Shown here: in pieces, positions 29,369-38,627 of the stretch | Layout: every line of letters begins with the position of its first letter | Position numbering within the stretch: the stretch's first letter is position 1 | Assembly (NCBI RefSeq): GCF_000739775.1 | Contig: NZ_BBJH01000008.1 | Coordinates: 124,001 to 188,000, forward strand | Source of the DNA: Paraburkholderia heleia NBRC 101817 | GTDB taxonomy: Bacteria > Pseudomonadota > Gammaproteobacteria > Burkholderiales > Burkholderiaceae | Length of the DNA: 64,000 nucleotides | Reading direction: 5' to 3' | Notes under the pieces: model-generated | The model's input: only the letters and a program-made list of their open reading frames with translations | The model's database searches: none | What the model was told of the DNA's origin: nothing | Program-made: the position numbers and the translations under genes

Positions 29369-30823
29369 ATGAATGTGAGAGAGACCGTTGCCCATGCCGT
29401 TGGTGCGGGCAACCCCGAGGCGCCCGCGCCGCAGATCGCCGCGCTCGTGGCGCGTTCGCGTGCGGCGCAGCAAGCGTTCGAGTTCGCCGGGCAGGCAACC
29501 CTGGATGACGCCGCAGCGGCTGCGGCGTGGGCGATCATGGAGCCCGGCCGCAACCGCGAACTTGCCGGGCTGGCGGTGCATGACACGGGACTCGGGAACG
29601 CCGAAGACAAGTTCCGCAAGAACTACCGCAAGACACTCGGGTTGCTGCGCGACCTGCATGGCAAAAAGACCTGTGGCGTGATTGCGCGAGACGAGGCCAC
29701 GGGCATTGTCGAGATCGCGCGCGCGGTCGGGGTGGTCGCGGCGATCACGCCATCCACCAATCCGGCCGCGACGCCGGCCAACAAGATCATCAACGCGCTC
29801 AAATGCGGCAATGCGGTGATCGTCGCGCCCTCGCCGAAGGGTTACGGCGCGTGCGAGGCGCTCATCGGTTTCATCCATGCGCAGTTCGCCAGGGCGGGCC
29901 TCGACCCGGCGCTCGTGCAGATGCTGCCCGCGCCGGTGGACAAAGCCGCCACCGCCGCGCTGATGCGCGAGGCCGACCTCGTGGTCGCGACCGGCTCGCA
30001 GGCCAATGTGCGCATGGCCTACGCCAGCGGCACGCCGGCCTTCGGCGTGGGGGCCGGCAACGTGGCGTCGATCGTCACGCGCACGGCGAACCTTCGCGAT
30101 GCGGCGCACAAGATCGCCGCTTCGAAGACCTTCGACTATGCGACGAGCTGCTCGTCGGAGAACAGCGTTGTGATCGACGAGGCAGTCTACGACGCGATGC
30201 TGCACGAACTCGCCGCATGTGGCGGCGTGCTGCTCGACGTGCAGCAAAAGGCGCAATTGCAGGCGGCGATGTGGACCGACGGCAAGCTCTCGCCGCGTTG
30301 CACCGCAAAATCCGCGGCGCAGATCGCGCGCGGCGCCGGCCTCGACGAAATCGCAGAGAAGGCGTCGCGCGAGAGCGCGTTCCTGATGGTCGAGGAGAGC
30401 GGCTTCGGGGCGGGCCATCCGTTTTCGGGCGAAAAGCTCGCGCCGGTGCTCACGGTCTACCGCGCGCGCGATTTCGGCGCGGCGGCGGATATCGTGCGCA
30501 GCCTCTACGCCTATATGGGCGCGGGTCACTCGGTCGGCCTGCACACGGACGACCCTGACGAAGCCGTGGCGCTGGGTTCGACGCTGCCGGTCGCGCGCGT
30601 GATCGTCAACCAGGCGCATTGCTTCGCGACGGGCGGCAACTTCGACAACGGTCTGCCGTTCTCGCTCTCGATGGGCTGCGGGACCTGGGGGCGCAACAAC
30701 TTTTCGGAGAATCTCGGCTTTCGCCAGTACCTGAACATCACGCGCGTGGCGTACCCGATCGCGGAGCGCGTTCCCGAGCTCGACACCTTGCTCGGCGACT
30801 ATTTCCGGAGGTTCGGCCAATGA
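29369..30823 (+). CDS. sauS: Sulfoacetaldehyde dehydrogenase (acylating)
   Basis: A 484-residue CoA-acylating aldehyde dehydrogenase (EutE/AdhE-N type). It has the motif AITPSTNPAATPANKIINALKCGN (about 126-149) and catalytic Cys261 in DYATSCSSEN. It lacks the EutE N-terminal targeting sequence. In C. necator, SauS reduces sulfoacetyl-CoA to sulfoacetaldehyde. Here the adjacent CoA ligase and MFS carrier, the divergent IclR gene and xsc in the same island support the same role. The stop overlaps the sauT start (ATGA, 30820-30823). Confidence 0.82.
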   Translation: MNVRETVAHAVGAGNPEAPAPQIAALVARSRAAQQAFEFAGQATLDDAAAAAAWAIMEPGRNRELAGLAVHDTGLGNAEDKFRKNYRKTLGLLRDLHGKKTCGVIARDEATGIVEIARAVGVVAAITPSTNPAATPANKIINALKCGNAVIVAPSPKGYGACEALIGFIHAQFARAGLDPALVQMLPAPVDKAATAALMREADLVVATGSQANVRMAYASGTPAFGVGAGNVASIVTRTANLRDAAHKIAASKTFDYATSCSSENSVVIDEAVYDAMLHELAACGGVLLDVQQKAQLQAAMWTDGKLSPRCTAKSAAQIARGAGLDEIAEKASRESAFLMVEESGFGAGHPFSGEKLAPVLTVYRARDFGAAADIVRSLYAYMGAGHSVGLHTDDPDEAVALGSTLPVARVIVNQAHCFATGGNFDNGLPFSLSMGCGTWGRNNFSENLGFRQYLNITRVAYPIAERVPELDTLLGDYFRRFGQ

Positions 30824-32490
30824 GCGCGCCCGCCACGATCCGCGCGCTGATCGAAGCCCGCGCCGCACAGTACCCGGACAAGCCCTTTCTGCTGGCGGCA
30901 CCCGACGAACTCATCACGGAAGACGCCGGCGCAGTCGCCGAAAGCGACACGGCGGGCGCGACGCTGACCTTCGGCGCGCTGCTCGAGCGTTGCCGCGCGC
31001 TCGAGAGCCGTTTTCGCGACGCAGGCCTGAAGCCGGGCGACGTCGTTTCGGTCCTGATGGGCAACGGCATCCAGACCGCCACGCTGCTGCTCGGCGCGAT
31101 GTACAGCGGACTGATCGCGCATCCGCTCAACCTGCTTTGCCAGGCGTCCCAGCTTGCCTATATCGTCGAGCATTCGGATACGCGGATGATCTTTGCGAGC
31201 GCGCAGACGAGCGGCGCGCTCGCGGCGGCCCTCGCCGCGCTGCGCAAGCAGGGCGTCTCGCGCAACATCGCGCTCGTGCGCACGGAACCGGATGCTGTCG
31301 CCTTGCCGGTGTTGCCCGCGCTCGAAACGGCGGCAGCCGATGTGGCGAGCGGCATGCCGGCTTCGAGCCTCGCGGGCCTCCCGGTCCTTCCGGGCCCGGA
31401 ATCGCTGCCCGTGGAAACCCGCTGCGGTCCCGACGCTGCCGACATCGCCCTGCTGATGTACACCTCGGGCACGACCGGCGCGCCGAAGGGCGTGCTGCTC
31501 AGCCACGCAAGCCTCCAGGCGAACGCGCGCAACATCAGCCTCGAGCACCGCCTCGCCGACGATGACCGCGTGCTGGCATCGCTGCCGCTCTATCACATCA
31601 ACGGCCTCGTCGTGACCTTGCTTGCACCGCTGTGGCACGCGGGGTCGGTCGTGCTGACGGCGCGTTTCTCCGCGCGCACGTTCTGGCGCGATGCCGCCAG
31701 CTACGGCTGCACATGGATCAACGTGGTGCCGACCATCGTCGCCTATCTCCTCAACGGCGACGAACCGCGCGGGCTCGATCTCTCCGCGCTCAAGTTCTGC
31801 CGCAGCGCGTCTGCCGCGCTGCCCGCCGACCATCATCGCGCATTCGAGGCGCGCTTCGGCATCGGCGTCATCGAGACCATGGGGATGACCGAGACCGCCG
31901 CGCCAGTCTTTAGCAATCCATACGATGCATCGCGGCGCCGGATCGGCAGCATCGGCCTGCCTTCGGGCGGCGAAGCGCGCGTGATCGATCGTGACGGCCG
32001 TGAATGCGGACCGAACGAGTGCGGCGAGATCGTGCTGCGCGGCGCCCAGGTCATGAACGGCTACTACAAGCGCAGCGAGGACACGGCGAAGGCGTTTACC
32101 GCCGACGGCTGGCTGCGCTCCGGCGACCTCGGCTATCGCGACGACGAGGGCTACTTCTATATCAACGGCCGCTCGAAGGAACTGATCATCAAGGGCGGCG
32201 AGAACATCGCGCCGCGCGAGATCGACGAGGCGCTGCTGCGCCATCCGGGCGTGCTGGACGCGGCGGCCGTCGGCGTGCCCGATCCCGCCTATGGACAGGA
32301 GATCGTCGCGTTCGTGGTGGCGCGCGATGCCCACTGGCAGGGCGCGCCCGATGCGGACGATCTGCGCGCGCACTGCCTGCGCGAACTGGGGCGCTACAAG
32401 ACGCCGAAAGAGTTCCGTTTCGTGAACGAACTGCCGCGCGGCCCCTCGGGCAAGGTCCAGCGACTCAAGCTCGTGACGCCCTCGGGCTGA
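30820..32490 (+). CDS. sauT: Sulfoacetate-CoA ligase
   Basis: 556 residues, acyl-adenylate superfamily. The P-loop-like motif LLMYTSGTTGAPKGVLLSH lies near residues 209-227. A later motif, GWLRSGDLGYRDDEGYFYINGR, is near 429-450, and the C-terminal catalytic Lys is in GPSGKVQRLK. The start was set at ATG 30820 in the ATGA overlap with sauS; the frame is open far upstream inside sauS. SauT would activate imported sulfoacetate with ATP and CoA before SauS reduces it. The generic fold could accept other acids, so the assignment depends on its position. Confidence 0.8.
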   Translation: MSAPATIRALIEARAAQYPDKPFLLAAPDELITEDAGAVAESDTAGATLTFGALLERCRALESRFRDAGLKPGDVVSVLMGNGIQTATLLLGAMYSGLIAHPLNLLCQASQLAYIVEHSDTRMIFASAQTSGALAAALAALRKQGVSRNIALVRTEPDAVALPVLPALETAAADVASGMPASSLAGLPVLPGPESLPVETRCGPDAADIALLMYTSGTTGAPKGVLLSHASLQANARNISLEHRLADDDRVLASLPLYHINGLVVTLLAPLWHAGSVVLTARFSARTFWRDAASYGCTWINVVPTIVAYLLNGDEPRGLDLSALKFCRSASAALPADHHRAFEARFGIGVIETMGMTETAAPVFSNPYDASRRRIGSIGLPSGGEARVIDRDGRECGPNECGEIVLRGAQVMNGYYKRSEDTAKAFTADGWLRSGDLGYRDDEGYFYINGRSKELIIKGGENIAPREIDEALLRHPGVLDAAAVGVPDPAYGQEIVAFVVARDAHWQGAPDADDLRAHCLRELGRYKTPKEFRFVNELPRGPSGKVQRLKLVTPSG

Positions 32491-32548
32491 TACGCGGCTA
32501 CGCGCATCCGACCCGGCGACACATAAGAGAGACTCAGGAGACGACAAC

Positions 32549-33931
32549 ATGAAGCAGCACGCGCAGCGCGTCAAGACGCGCCACATCATTCTCGCGGTCA
32601 TGTGCCTGATGTATTTCATCTCGTACATCGACCGCGTCAACATCGCGGTCGCGGGACCGCTGATCCGCCACGAAATGGGCCTGAGCGCGGTGCAGCTCGG
32701 CCTGGTATTCTCCGCGTTCGCCTATCCTTATGCGCTCATGCAGATCATCGGCGGCTGGCTTTCGGACAAGTTCGGTCCGAAGCTCGTGCTCACCGTGCTC
32801 TCGTTGATCTGGGGCGCGGCGACGCTCGCCACGGGCTTTGCCGGCAGTGTCGCGATGCTGGTCGGGCTGCGCTTCGCGCTTGGCGTGGGCGAGGGCGGGG
32901 CTTTCCCCACGGCCACCCGCGCCTTCACGTACTGGATGCCGGTGGGCGAACGCGGCTTCGCGCAGGGCATCACGCACAGCTTCGCGCGCCTCGGCGGCGC
33001 GGTCACGCCGCCGCTCGTGCTCGCGGTGGTCGTGGCAGGCGGCTGGCGCGACGCATTCATCCTGCTCGGCATCGCGAGCCTCATGTGGACGGTGCTCTAT
33101 CTCTTCGTGTTTACGAACTCGCCGGAACAGAACCGGCGCGTCACGCCCGAAGAGACCGCCGAGATCGGCTATTGCAAGGGCGACTGCGACCGCGCGAAGC
33201 GCGCGGCGACGCCGTGGCGCAAGCTCGTGCGGCGCATGTGGCTCGTCACGTTCGTCGACTTCTGCTATGGCTGGCTGTTGTGGGTCTATCTCACGTGGCT
33301 GCCGTCGTATCTGAAGGAGTCGCGCGGCTTCGACCTCAAGCAGCTCGCGCTCTTCACCGCGCTGCCGCTGCTCGCAGGCGTGGTGGGCGACACGCTTGGC
33401 GGCGTGGTTTCCGACCGCCTCTACAAGTGGACGGGCCGGCTACGCTTCGCGCGCTGCGCGGTGCTCGTGACCGGCATGGGCGGCTCGCTCGCCTTCCTGC
33501 TGCCCATGGTGTCCGTCTCGAACCCGATGGCCGCGGTGCTCTTCCTTTCCGCTTCGTTCTTCTTCCTCGAGATCACGAACCCGGTGCTGTGGACGCTGCC
33601 GCTCGATATCGCCGGCAAGTACGCGGGTACGGCGGGCGGCATGATGAACACGGGCTTCGGCATTGCGGGGATGGTGTCGCCGGTGGTGTTCGGCTACCTG
33701 ATCCAGCACACCGGCAGCTACAACGTACCGTTCATGATCTCCGCCGGTTTGCTGGCGGTGGGCATCGTGGCGGCGCTCTTCATCGATACCGCGCGCACAG
33801 TCGAAGCGGACGAAGAACGCGAGCGGCGCATGGGCCCGGAAGAGGCGGGGGCCTTCGCGTTCCTCGACAGCATGCCGACGGTGCGGCTCGAACGTCACAT
33901 GCTGCGGCGCCCGCTGCGCTGGTGGCGCTGA
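32549..33931 (+). CDS. sauU: MFS carrier, probable sulfoacetate importer
   Basis: 460 residues, 12 membrane segments, anion:cation symporter (ACS) type. It has MYFISYIDRVNIAVAGP near residues 18-34 and loop 2-3 motif GGWLSDKFGPK near 68-78. It follows sauT on the same strand (58-base gap, with AGGAGA upstream). In C. necator the SauU carrier takes up sulfoacetate. The last 45 residues form an Arg/Glu-rich cytoplasmic tail that seems long for the family. Confidence 0.75.
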   Translation: MKQHAQRVKTRHIILAVMCLMYFISYIDRVNIAVAGPLIRHEMGLSAVQLGLVFSAFAYPYALMQIIGGWLSDKFGPKLVLTVLSLIWGAATLATGFAGSVAMLVGLRFALGVGEGGAFPTATRAFTYWMPVGERGFAQGITHSFARLGGAVTPPLVLAVVVAGGWRDAFILLGIASLMWTVLYLFVFTNSPEQNRRVTPEETAEIGYCKGDCDRAKRAATPWRKLVRRMWLVTFVDFCYGWLLWVYLTWLPSYLKESRGFDLKQLALFTALPLLAGVVGDTLGGVVSDRLYKWTGRLRFARCAVLVTGMGGSLAFLLPMVSVSNPMAAVLFLSASFFFLEITNPVLWTLPLDIAGKYAGTAGGMMNTGFGIAGMVSPVVFGYLIQHTGSYNVPFMISAGLLAVGIVAALFIDTARTVEADEERERRMGPEEAGAFAFLDSMPTVRLERHMLRRPLRWWR

Positions 33932-34017
33932 GCCTCGCGGGGCGCGGGCATGAGGCACGCCATGCGGCGGCACTGAAGGCTTCCGGGAGCTTCCGGGGGC
34001 CGCCGCCCAGCTACGCC

Positions 34018-34935
34018 TTATGCGCCGCGGTCGAGCTTGCGCAGGCGCCAGATGAGGCTCGACGTGTCGAAGCGGCTGCCGCCCAGGCGCTGCACGTCGC
34101 CGTAGAACTGGTCGACGAGCGCCGTGACCGGCAGCGCCGCACCGTTGCGCTTCGCTTCGTCCAGGCAGAAGCCGAGGTCCTTGCGCATCCAGTCCACGGC
34201 GAAACCGAAGTCGAACTGGTTGGCCATCATGGTCTTGCCGCGGTTGTCCATCTGCCAGCTCGCGGCGGCGCCCTTGCCGATCACGTCGAGCACGAGCGCC
34301 ATGTCGAGCCCGGCGCGCTCGCCGAAGTTGATCGCCTCGGAAAGCCCCTGCACGAGGCCCGCGATGCAGATCTGATTGACCATCTTGGCGAGCTGGCCGG
34401 CGCCCGCCGCGCCCACCAGCGTCACGGCCGCCCCGTAGTGGGCGAGCGTGGGCTTTGCGCGCTCGAAGGCTGCGGCTTCGCCGCCGCACATGATCGTGAG
34501 CTTGCCGTTCTGGGCACCGGCCTGGCCGCCCGACACGGGCGCGTCGATGAAGTGCAGGCCATGCTCGGCGGCTTGCGCCGAAAGCTCGCGCGCCACGTTG
34601 GCGGAGGCGGTCGTGTGGTCGGCGAACACGGCGTCGCGTGCCATGCCGGCGAAGGCGCCGTCCGCGCCGAGCGTGATGCTGCGCAGGTCGTCGTCGTTGC
34701 CGACGCAGGCGAGCACCAGATCGGCGCCCTGGGCCGCTTCGCGCGGCGTGGCAGCCGCGCGGCCGCCGTATTCGGCGACCCATTGCGCAGCCTTTGCGGC
34801 GGTGCGGTTGTAGACCGTGACGTCGAGCCCGGCTTTGGCGAGATGACCGGCCATGGGATGGCCCATCACGCCGAGACCCAGGAACGCGACACGGCGTACC
34901 GGATTGGGGGCGGACGAGGATGCGGATTGGCTCAC
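34018..34935 (-). CDS. Beta-hydroxyacid dehydrogenase family protein (GarR/GlxR-like)
   Basis: 305 residues from GTG 34935, chosen for its AAGGAG five bases upstream; the open frame starts 14 codons earlier. It has the NAD(P)-binding FLGLGVMGHPMAGHL, substrate motif DAPVSGGQAGA and catalytic Lys in GQLAKMVNQ (about residue 175). The family includes tartronate-semialdehyde, 3-hydroxyisobutyrate and sulfolactaldehyde reductases. It faces sauU convergently and shares the strand with the MFS/GMC pair above. No known C2-sulfonate step needs it; a reductase for sulfoacetaldehyde or a related aldehyde is only a guess. Confidence 0.7.
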   Translation of the reverse strand: MSQSASSSAPNPVRRVAFLGLGVMGHPMAGHLAKAGLDVTVYNRTAAKAAQWVAEYGGRAAATPREAAQGADLVLACVGNDDDLRSITLGADGAFAGMARDAVFADHTTASANVARELSAQAAEHGLHFIDAPVSGGQAGAQNGKLTIMCGGEAAAFERAKPTLAHYGAAVTLVGAAGAGQLAKMVNQICIAGLVQGLSEAINFGERAGLDMALVLDVIGKGAAASWQMDNRGKTMMANQFDFGFAVDWMRKDLGFCLDEAKRNGAALPVTALVDQFYGDVQRLGGSRFDTSSLIWRLRKLDRGA

Positions 34936-35345
34936 AGTGGCTCCTTGGGGTGGGGTTTGAGGCTGGGGCGGTCTCATTATCTCAGCTATCGGCGCGGCGC
35001 CTGGGCGGCGCCGGCAGGAGGCGGCGCCGGCCCGGGCTCAGCCCGGACGCAACGATAGGGCGCGTCTGGCACTAGCCGCGCGCGTTTTTGTCAGCCGATA
35101 CCCCGTACAACAAGACGGCCTGGCCGGCCTTGCTCGCGACGGGAGCAGGGTGCCCAGGCCCCCAAAAAGGAGACAAGGCGAGACAAGGAGGCTCAGGTAT
35201 CTGATCGGAGTCGGCCTCCCTTTTCCGGGCTTCATCGATACGCGAACCGAAGCGATGTTGCGCGATGGGCGGCACGCGTGCGTGTTGCATGCGTGCCGCC
35301 GCGTAGTGGCGCATGGCATGCCGCGCGCGAAGCGCGGCGAGTCAT
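34936..35345. other. Gene-free stretch between GarR-like gene and MFS gene
   Basis: 410 bases with no recognisable coding content on either strand. It holds the leader of the GarR-like gene, a GC-rich dyad CCGGGCTCAGCCCGG around 35032-35046, and a purine-rich block at 35161-35190 with GAGACAAGG twice (period 10). The 15-mer CCCAAAAAGGAGACA (35161-35175) reappears inverted as the leader of the neighbouring MFS gene (36669-36683). This suggests a relic of a duplicated leader. Confidence 0.4.
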
Positions 35346-36665
35346 TCAACGCACACTGCCCATGGCAAGATGCCGCGTGTGATGGCGGCGGCCCACCCAG
35401 GCGGCCGAGAGCGCGCTCACGAGCCCCGCGAACATCGTGTAGAGGCAGATGAGCCACGGATCGCCGCCGTTGCGCTGCAAAAGCCAGGTCGCGATGATCG
35501 GGCTGATGCCGCTCGCGAAGATGCCGGAGAACTGATAGACGAACGAGATGCCGGAGTAGCGCACGTTGGCGTCGAACAGCTCCGCGAAGAGCGCGGCCTC
35601 GGGCCCGTAGACCGACGCGTAAACGACCCCGAGCGGAATGATCACGGCGATCCACAGGAACACCGGCGAGCCGCCGCTGTGCTTCATGAGCCAGAAGCCG
35701 AAGAACGACGACAAGCCCGTGAAGAGCGAGCCCCAGAAGTAGATGCGGGTTCTGCCGATGCGGTCCGAAAGGCGGCCGAAAAACGGAATCGTGAAGATCA
35801 TCGTGAACGCGGCGGCCATCACGGCGAACAGGGCGTCGGTGCGCGAGAGCTTGAGCGTTTGCGTGAGGTAGGCGATCGTGAAAACGGCGAAGACGTTGAA
35901 GAACACGCCGTCGATGAAGCGTGCGCCCATGCCGGCGAGCACGTTGCCGGGATAGCGGGCGAGCACCTCGGCGATCGGCACGCGGACCTCGGCGCCCTGT
36001 TGCTTCACGCGCTCGAACTCGGGGGTTTCCAGTACGCGCAGGCGGATATACATGCCGATCGCGACGAGCGCGAAGGACAGGAAGAACGCCACGCGCCAGC
36101 CCCAGGCAAGAAACTGCGCATTGCTGAGCACGGAGGAGAGCAGGGCGACCACGCCCGAGGCGAGGCAAAGCCCGATCGCGAGGCCGATCTGCGGAATGCT
36201 CGCATAGAGGCCGCGCCGGCCTTCGGGCGCGTATTCGAATGCCATCAGCACGGCGCCGCCCCATTCGCCGCCCAGGCCCAGGCCCTGCGCGACGCGCAGG
36301 ATGAGCAGCAGCGCGGGCGCCCACAGGCCGATCTGCGCATAGGTCGGCACGGTGCCGATCAACACGGTGGCGACGCCCATGATCGAGAGCGTCATGATCA
36401 GCATGCTTTTGCGGCCGAGCCGGTCGCCGAAGTGACCGAAGACAATGCCGCCGAGCGGGCGGCTCAGGAAGCCCACCGCGAAGGTGCCGTAGGCGAGCAT
36501 CGTCGAAATGAGGGGGTCGCCGCCCGGGAAATAAAGCTTGTTGAAGACGATGCCGGCGACGACGCCGTACAGGAAGAAGTCGTACCACTCGATGGTCGCG
36601 CCGATCAGGCTCGCGACGACCACGCGCCTCATCTGCCGGGCGTCGGTGCGGGGCAATGCGTTCAT
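35346..36665 (-). CDS. MFS carrier of the metabolite:H+ symporter type (candidate isethionate importer)
   Basis: 439 residues from ATG 36665, which follows AAAAAGGAGA. It has 12 membrane segments, an MHS-type opening (IGATIEWYDFFLYGVVAGIVF, about 22-42) and GHFGDRLGRKSMLI near residues 75-90. It lies 127 bases downstream of a GMC dehydrogenase. In C. necator an MFS carrier (IseU) and a GMC-type isethionate dehydrogenase (IseJ) form an isethionate unit. This pair may be its counterpart, but MHS carriers also move dicarboxylates and betaines, so specificity is open. Confidence 0.72.
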   Translation of the reverse strand: MNALPRTDARQMRRVVVASLIGATIEWYDFFLYGVVAGIVFNKLYFPGGDPLISTMLAYGTFAVGFLSRPLGGIVFGHFGDRLGRKSMLIMTLSIMGVATVLIGTVPTYAQIGLWAPALLLILRVAQGLGLGGEWGGAVLMAFEYAPEGRRGLYASIPQIGLAIGLCLASGVVALLSSVLSNAQFLAWGWRVAFFLSFALVAIGMYIRLRVLETPEFERVKQQGAEVRVPIAEVLARYPGNVLAGMGARFIDGVFFNVFAVFTIAYLTQTLKLSRTDALFAVMAAAFTMIFTIPFFGRLSDRIGRTRIYFWGSLFTGLSSFFGFWLMKHSGGSPVFLWIAVIIPLGVVYASVYGPEAALFAELFDANVRYSGISFVYQFSGIFASGISPIIATWLLQRNGGDPWLICLYTMFAGLVSALSAAWVGRRHHTRHLAMGSVR

Positions 36666-36792
36666 GGCTGTCTCCTTTTTGGGACGCACCTCGTACGGTG
36701 CGGCTCCTTGAAAAGCAGGTATTTTCGTAAGGGATCCTTTGTTTGCTGCGTGTCGCTCGGTGCTGCATGTACTACGCGAGTCCCGTGCCTCG

Positions 36793-38430
36793 TTAGGGGT
36801 AGGCCTCGGCGTGCTCCCGTTGCACCCGGGAAAGGCTCGCGTGGTCCTCGAGAATCATGTCGGCGGCTTTTTCCGCGATCATGATGACGGGGGCGTTGGT
36901 ATTGCCGGAGACGAGCTCGGGCATGATCGACGCATCGACGACGCGCAGCGCGGCGAGGCCGTGCACGCGCAGGCGTTCGTCGACGACCGCCGTCGCGTCG
37001 CGGCCCATCTTGCAGGTGCCCGCGGGGTGGTAGATCGACTGGCTGAACTGGCGCGCCGCATCCAGCAACTCCGCATCGCTCTGATATCGTTCGCCGGGCA
37101 CGAACTCGGACACGATGTGCGGCGCAAGCGACGGCGCGGCGGCGATGCGGCGCGCCACCCGTATGCCGCCAATCACGACGGGATGGTCGCGCGGGTCGGA
37201 CAGATAATTGGCGCGAATGGCGGGGTACTGGAGCGGGTCGGCGGAGCGGATTTCAACGCTGCCGCGGCTATGGGGCCGCAACTGGCAGACGGAAGCCGTG
37301 AACGCCGAGAAAGGATGCGCGCCCTGGCCGGGCTTGTCGGCGCTCAGCGGCTGCATGTGGAACTGGATGTCGGGGCGCTCGACCGCGGGGCTCGATCGCG
37401 TGAAAACCGCCACCTGGCTGGCCGCCAGTGTGAGCGGCCCGGTGCGCCAGAGCGCGTATTGCAGGCCGATCCAGGCCTTGCGCAACGGATGGTTGACCTC
37501 GTCGTTGAGCGTGCGTTCGCGCGTGCGGAACACGAGCCGCACCTGAAGATGGTCCTGCAGGTTCTGGCCGACGCCCGGCAGGTCGAGCAGCACGGCAACG
37601 CCCGCGTTGCGCAACACGTGCGCAGGGCCAACTCCGGAGTGCTGCAGAATCTGCGGCGAGCCAATCGCGCCCGAGGCGAGAATGACCTCGACGCGCGCCC
37701 GCGCGCGCTTCTTTACGCCGTCCTGCAGATACTCCACGCCGACTGCGCGGCGCCCTTCGAACAGGATCCGGCACGCCTGCGCCCGCGTCTGAACGATCAG
37801 GTTGCTGCGTTTGCGCGCGGGTTTGAGAAAGCCCTTCGCGGTGCTCCAGCGAAAGCCGTTATAGGCCGTCTGCTGAAAATAGCCGACCCCTTCCTGAACC
37901 TCGCCGTTGTAGTCCTCATTGGCCGGGATGCCGATTTCCTGTGCGGCGGCGATGAAGTGATCGGCAATGGGCCGACGCAGGCGCAAGTCGGAGACCTTCA
38001 GCGGTCCGCCTGTGCCGTGCCAGGCGTTCGCGCCGCGCTCCTGATCCTCGGACTTCCTGAAATACGGCAGAACGTCGGCATAACTCCAGCCGCGATTGCC
38101 GAGCGCCGCCCAACGATCGTAATCCTCGCGTTGTCCGCGCACGTAGAGCAGGCCGTTGAGCGAACTCGATCCGCCGAGCACCTTGCCGCGCGGCCAGTCG
38201 ATCTGGCGGCCGGCCACGCCTTCGTCCGGCTCCGTGCGGTAGCACCAGTCGAGCGCGGGATTGTGCATGGTCTTGAAGTAGCCGACCGGCACATGGATCC
38301 ACGGACTGCTGTCCTCGCCGCCGGCTTCGAGCAGCAGCACGGCGTTGCGCGCGTCGGCACTCAGCCGGTGGGCGAGCACGCAACCGGCCGATCCGGCGCC
38401 GACGATCAGGTAGTCGACTTCATGGTCCAT
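36793..38430 (-). CDS. GMC-family flavoprotein dehydrogenase (candidate isethionate dehydrogenase)
   Basis: 545 residues. It has an N-terminal FAD motif [22 protein letters not shown] signatures [19 protein letters not shown] (about 81-99) and [17 protein letters not shown] (about 258-274), and the C-terminal active-site His in [10 protein letters not shown] and [17 protein letters not shown]. It resembles choline dehydrogenase (BetA) and alcohol dehydrogenases of that group. Its place between an MFS carrier and an IclR gene inside a sulfonate island recalls IseJ, which oxidises isethionate to sulfoacetaldehyde. No cytochrome c (IseK) gene accompanies it, so the electron acceptor is unclear. 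Confidence 0.7.
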   Translation of the reverse strand: MDHEVDYLIVGAGSAGCVLAHRLSADARNAVLLLEAGGEDSSPWIHVPVGYFKTMHNPALDWCYRTEPDEGVAGRQIDWPRGKVLGGSSSLNGLLYVRGQREDYDRWAALGNRGWSYADVLPYFRKSEDQERGANAWHGTGGPLKVSDLRLRRPIADHFIAAAQEIGIPANEDYNGEVQEGVGYFQQTAYNGFRWSTAKGFLKPARKRSNLIVQTRAQACRILFEGRRAVGVEYLQDGVKKRARARVEVILASGAIGSPQILQHSGVGPAHVLRNAGVAVLLDLPGVGQNLQDHLQVRLVFRTRERTLNDEVNHPLRKAWIGLQYALWRTGPLTLAASQVAVFTRSSPAVERPDIQFHMQPLSADKPGQGAHPFSAFTASVCQLRPHSRGSVEIRSADPLQYPAIRANYLSDPRDHPVVIGGIRVARRIAAAPSLAPHIVSEFVPGERYQSDAELLDAARQFSQSIYHPAGTCKMGRDATAVVDERLRVHGLAALRVVDASIMPELVSGNTNAPVIMIAEKAADMILEDHASLSRVQREHAEAYP

Positions 38431-38627
38431 GAATCCCGTCTCCTCGAAATCCAGGGGCGGCGTGACGTGCCGCGTTTTCGGATCAATGTCGGGGAAGGGG
38501 ATGCCGACCGCAAGCGGCGATCGTGCGCAGGGGCGGAAAGTGAAACGGAAACTGCCGAAACGGCATCAGAAAGCCGCGGCGAAGCGCGCCCGTTTTGCCG
38601 CCGAAGCGGCGACGCGCCGGCGCCCGC

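Noticed and set aside
35032..35046. GC-rich dyad CCGGGCTCAGCCCGG as a rho-independent terminator
   Set aside because: No T-run follows on either strand and it lies upstream of, not behind, the nearest gene on the - strand.
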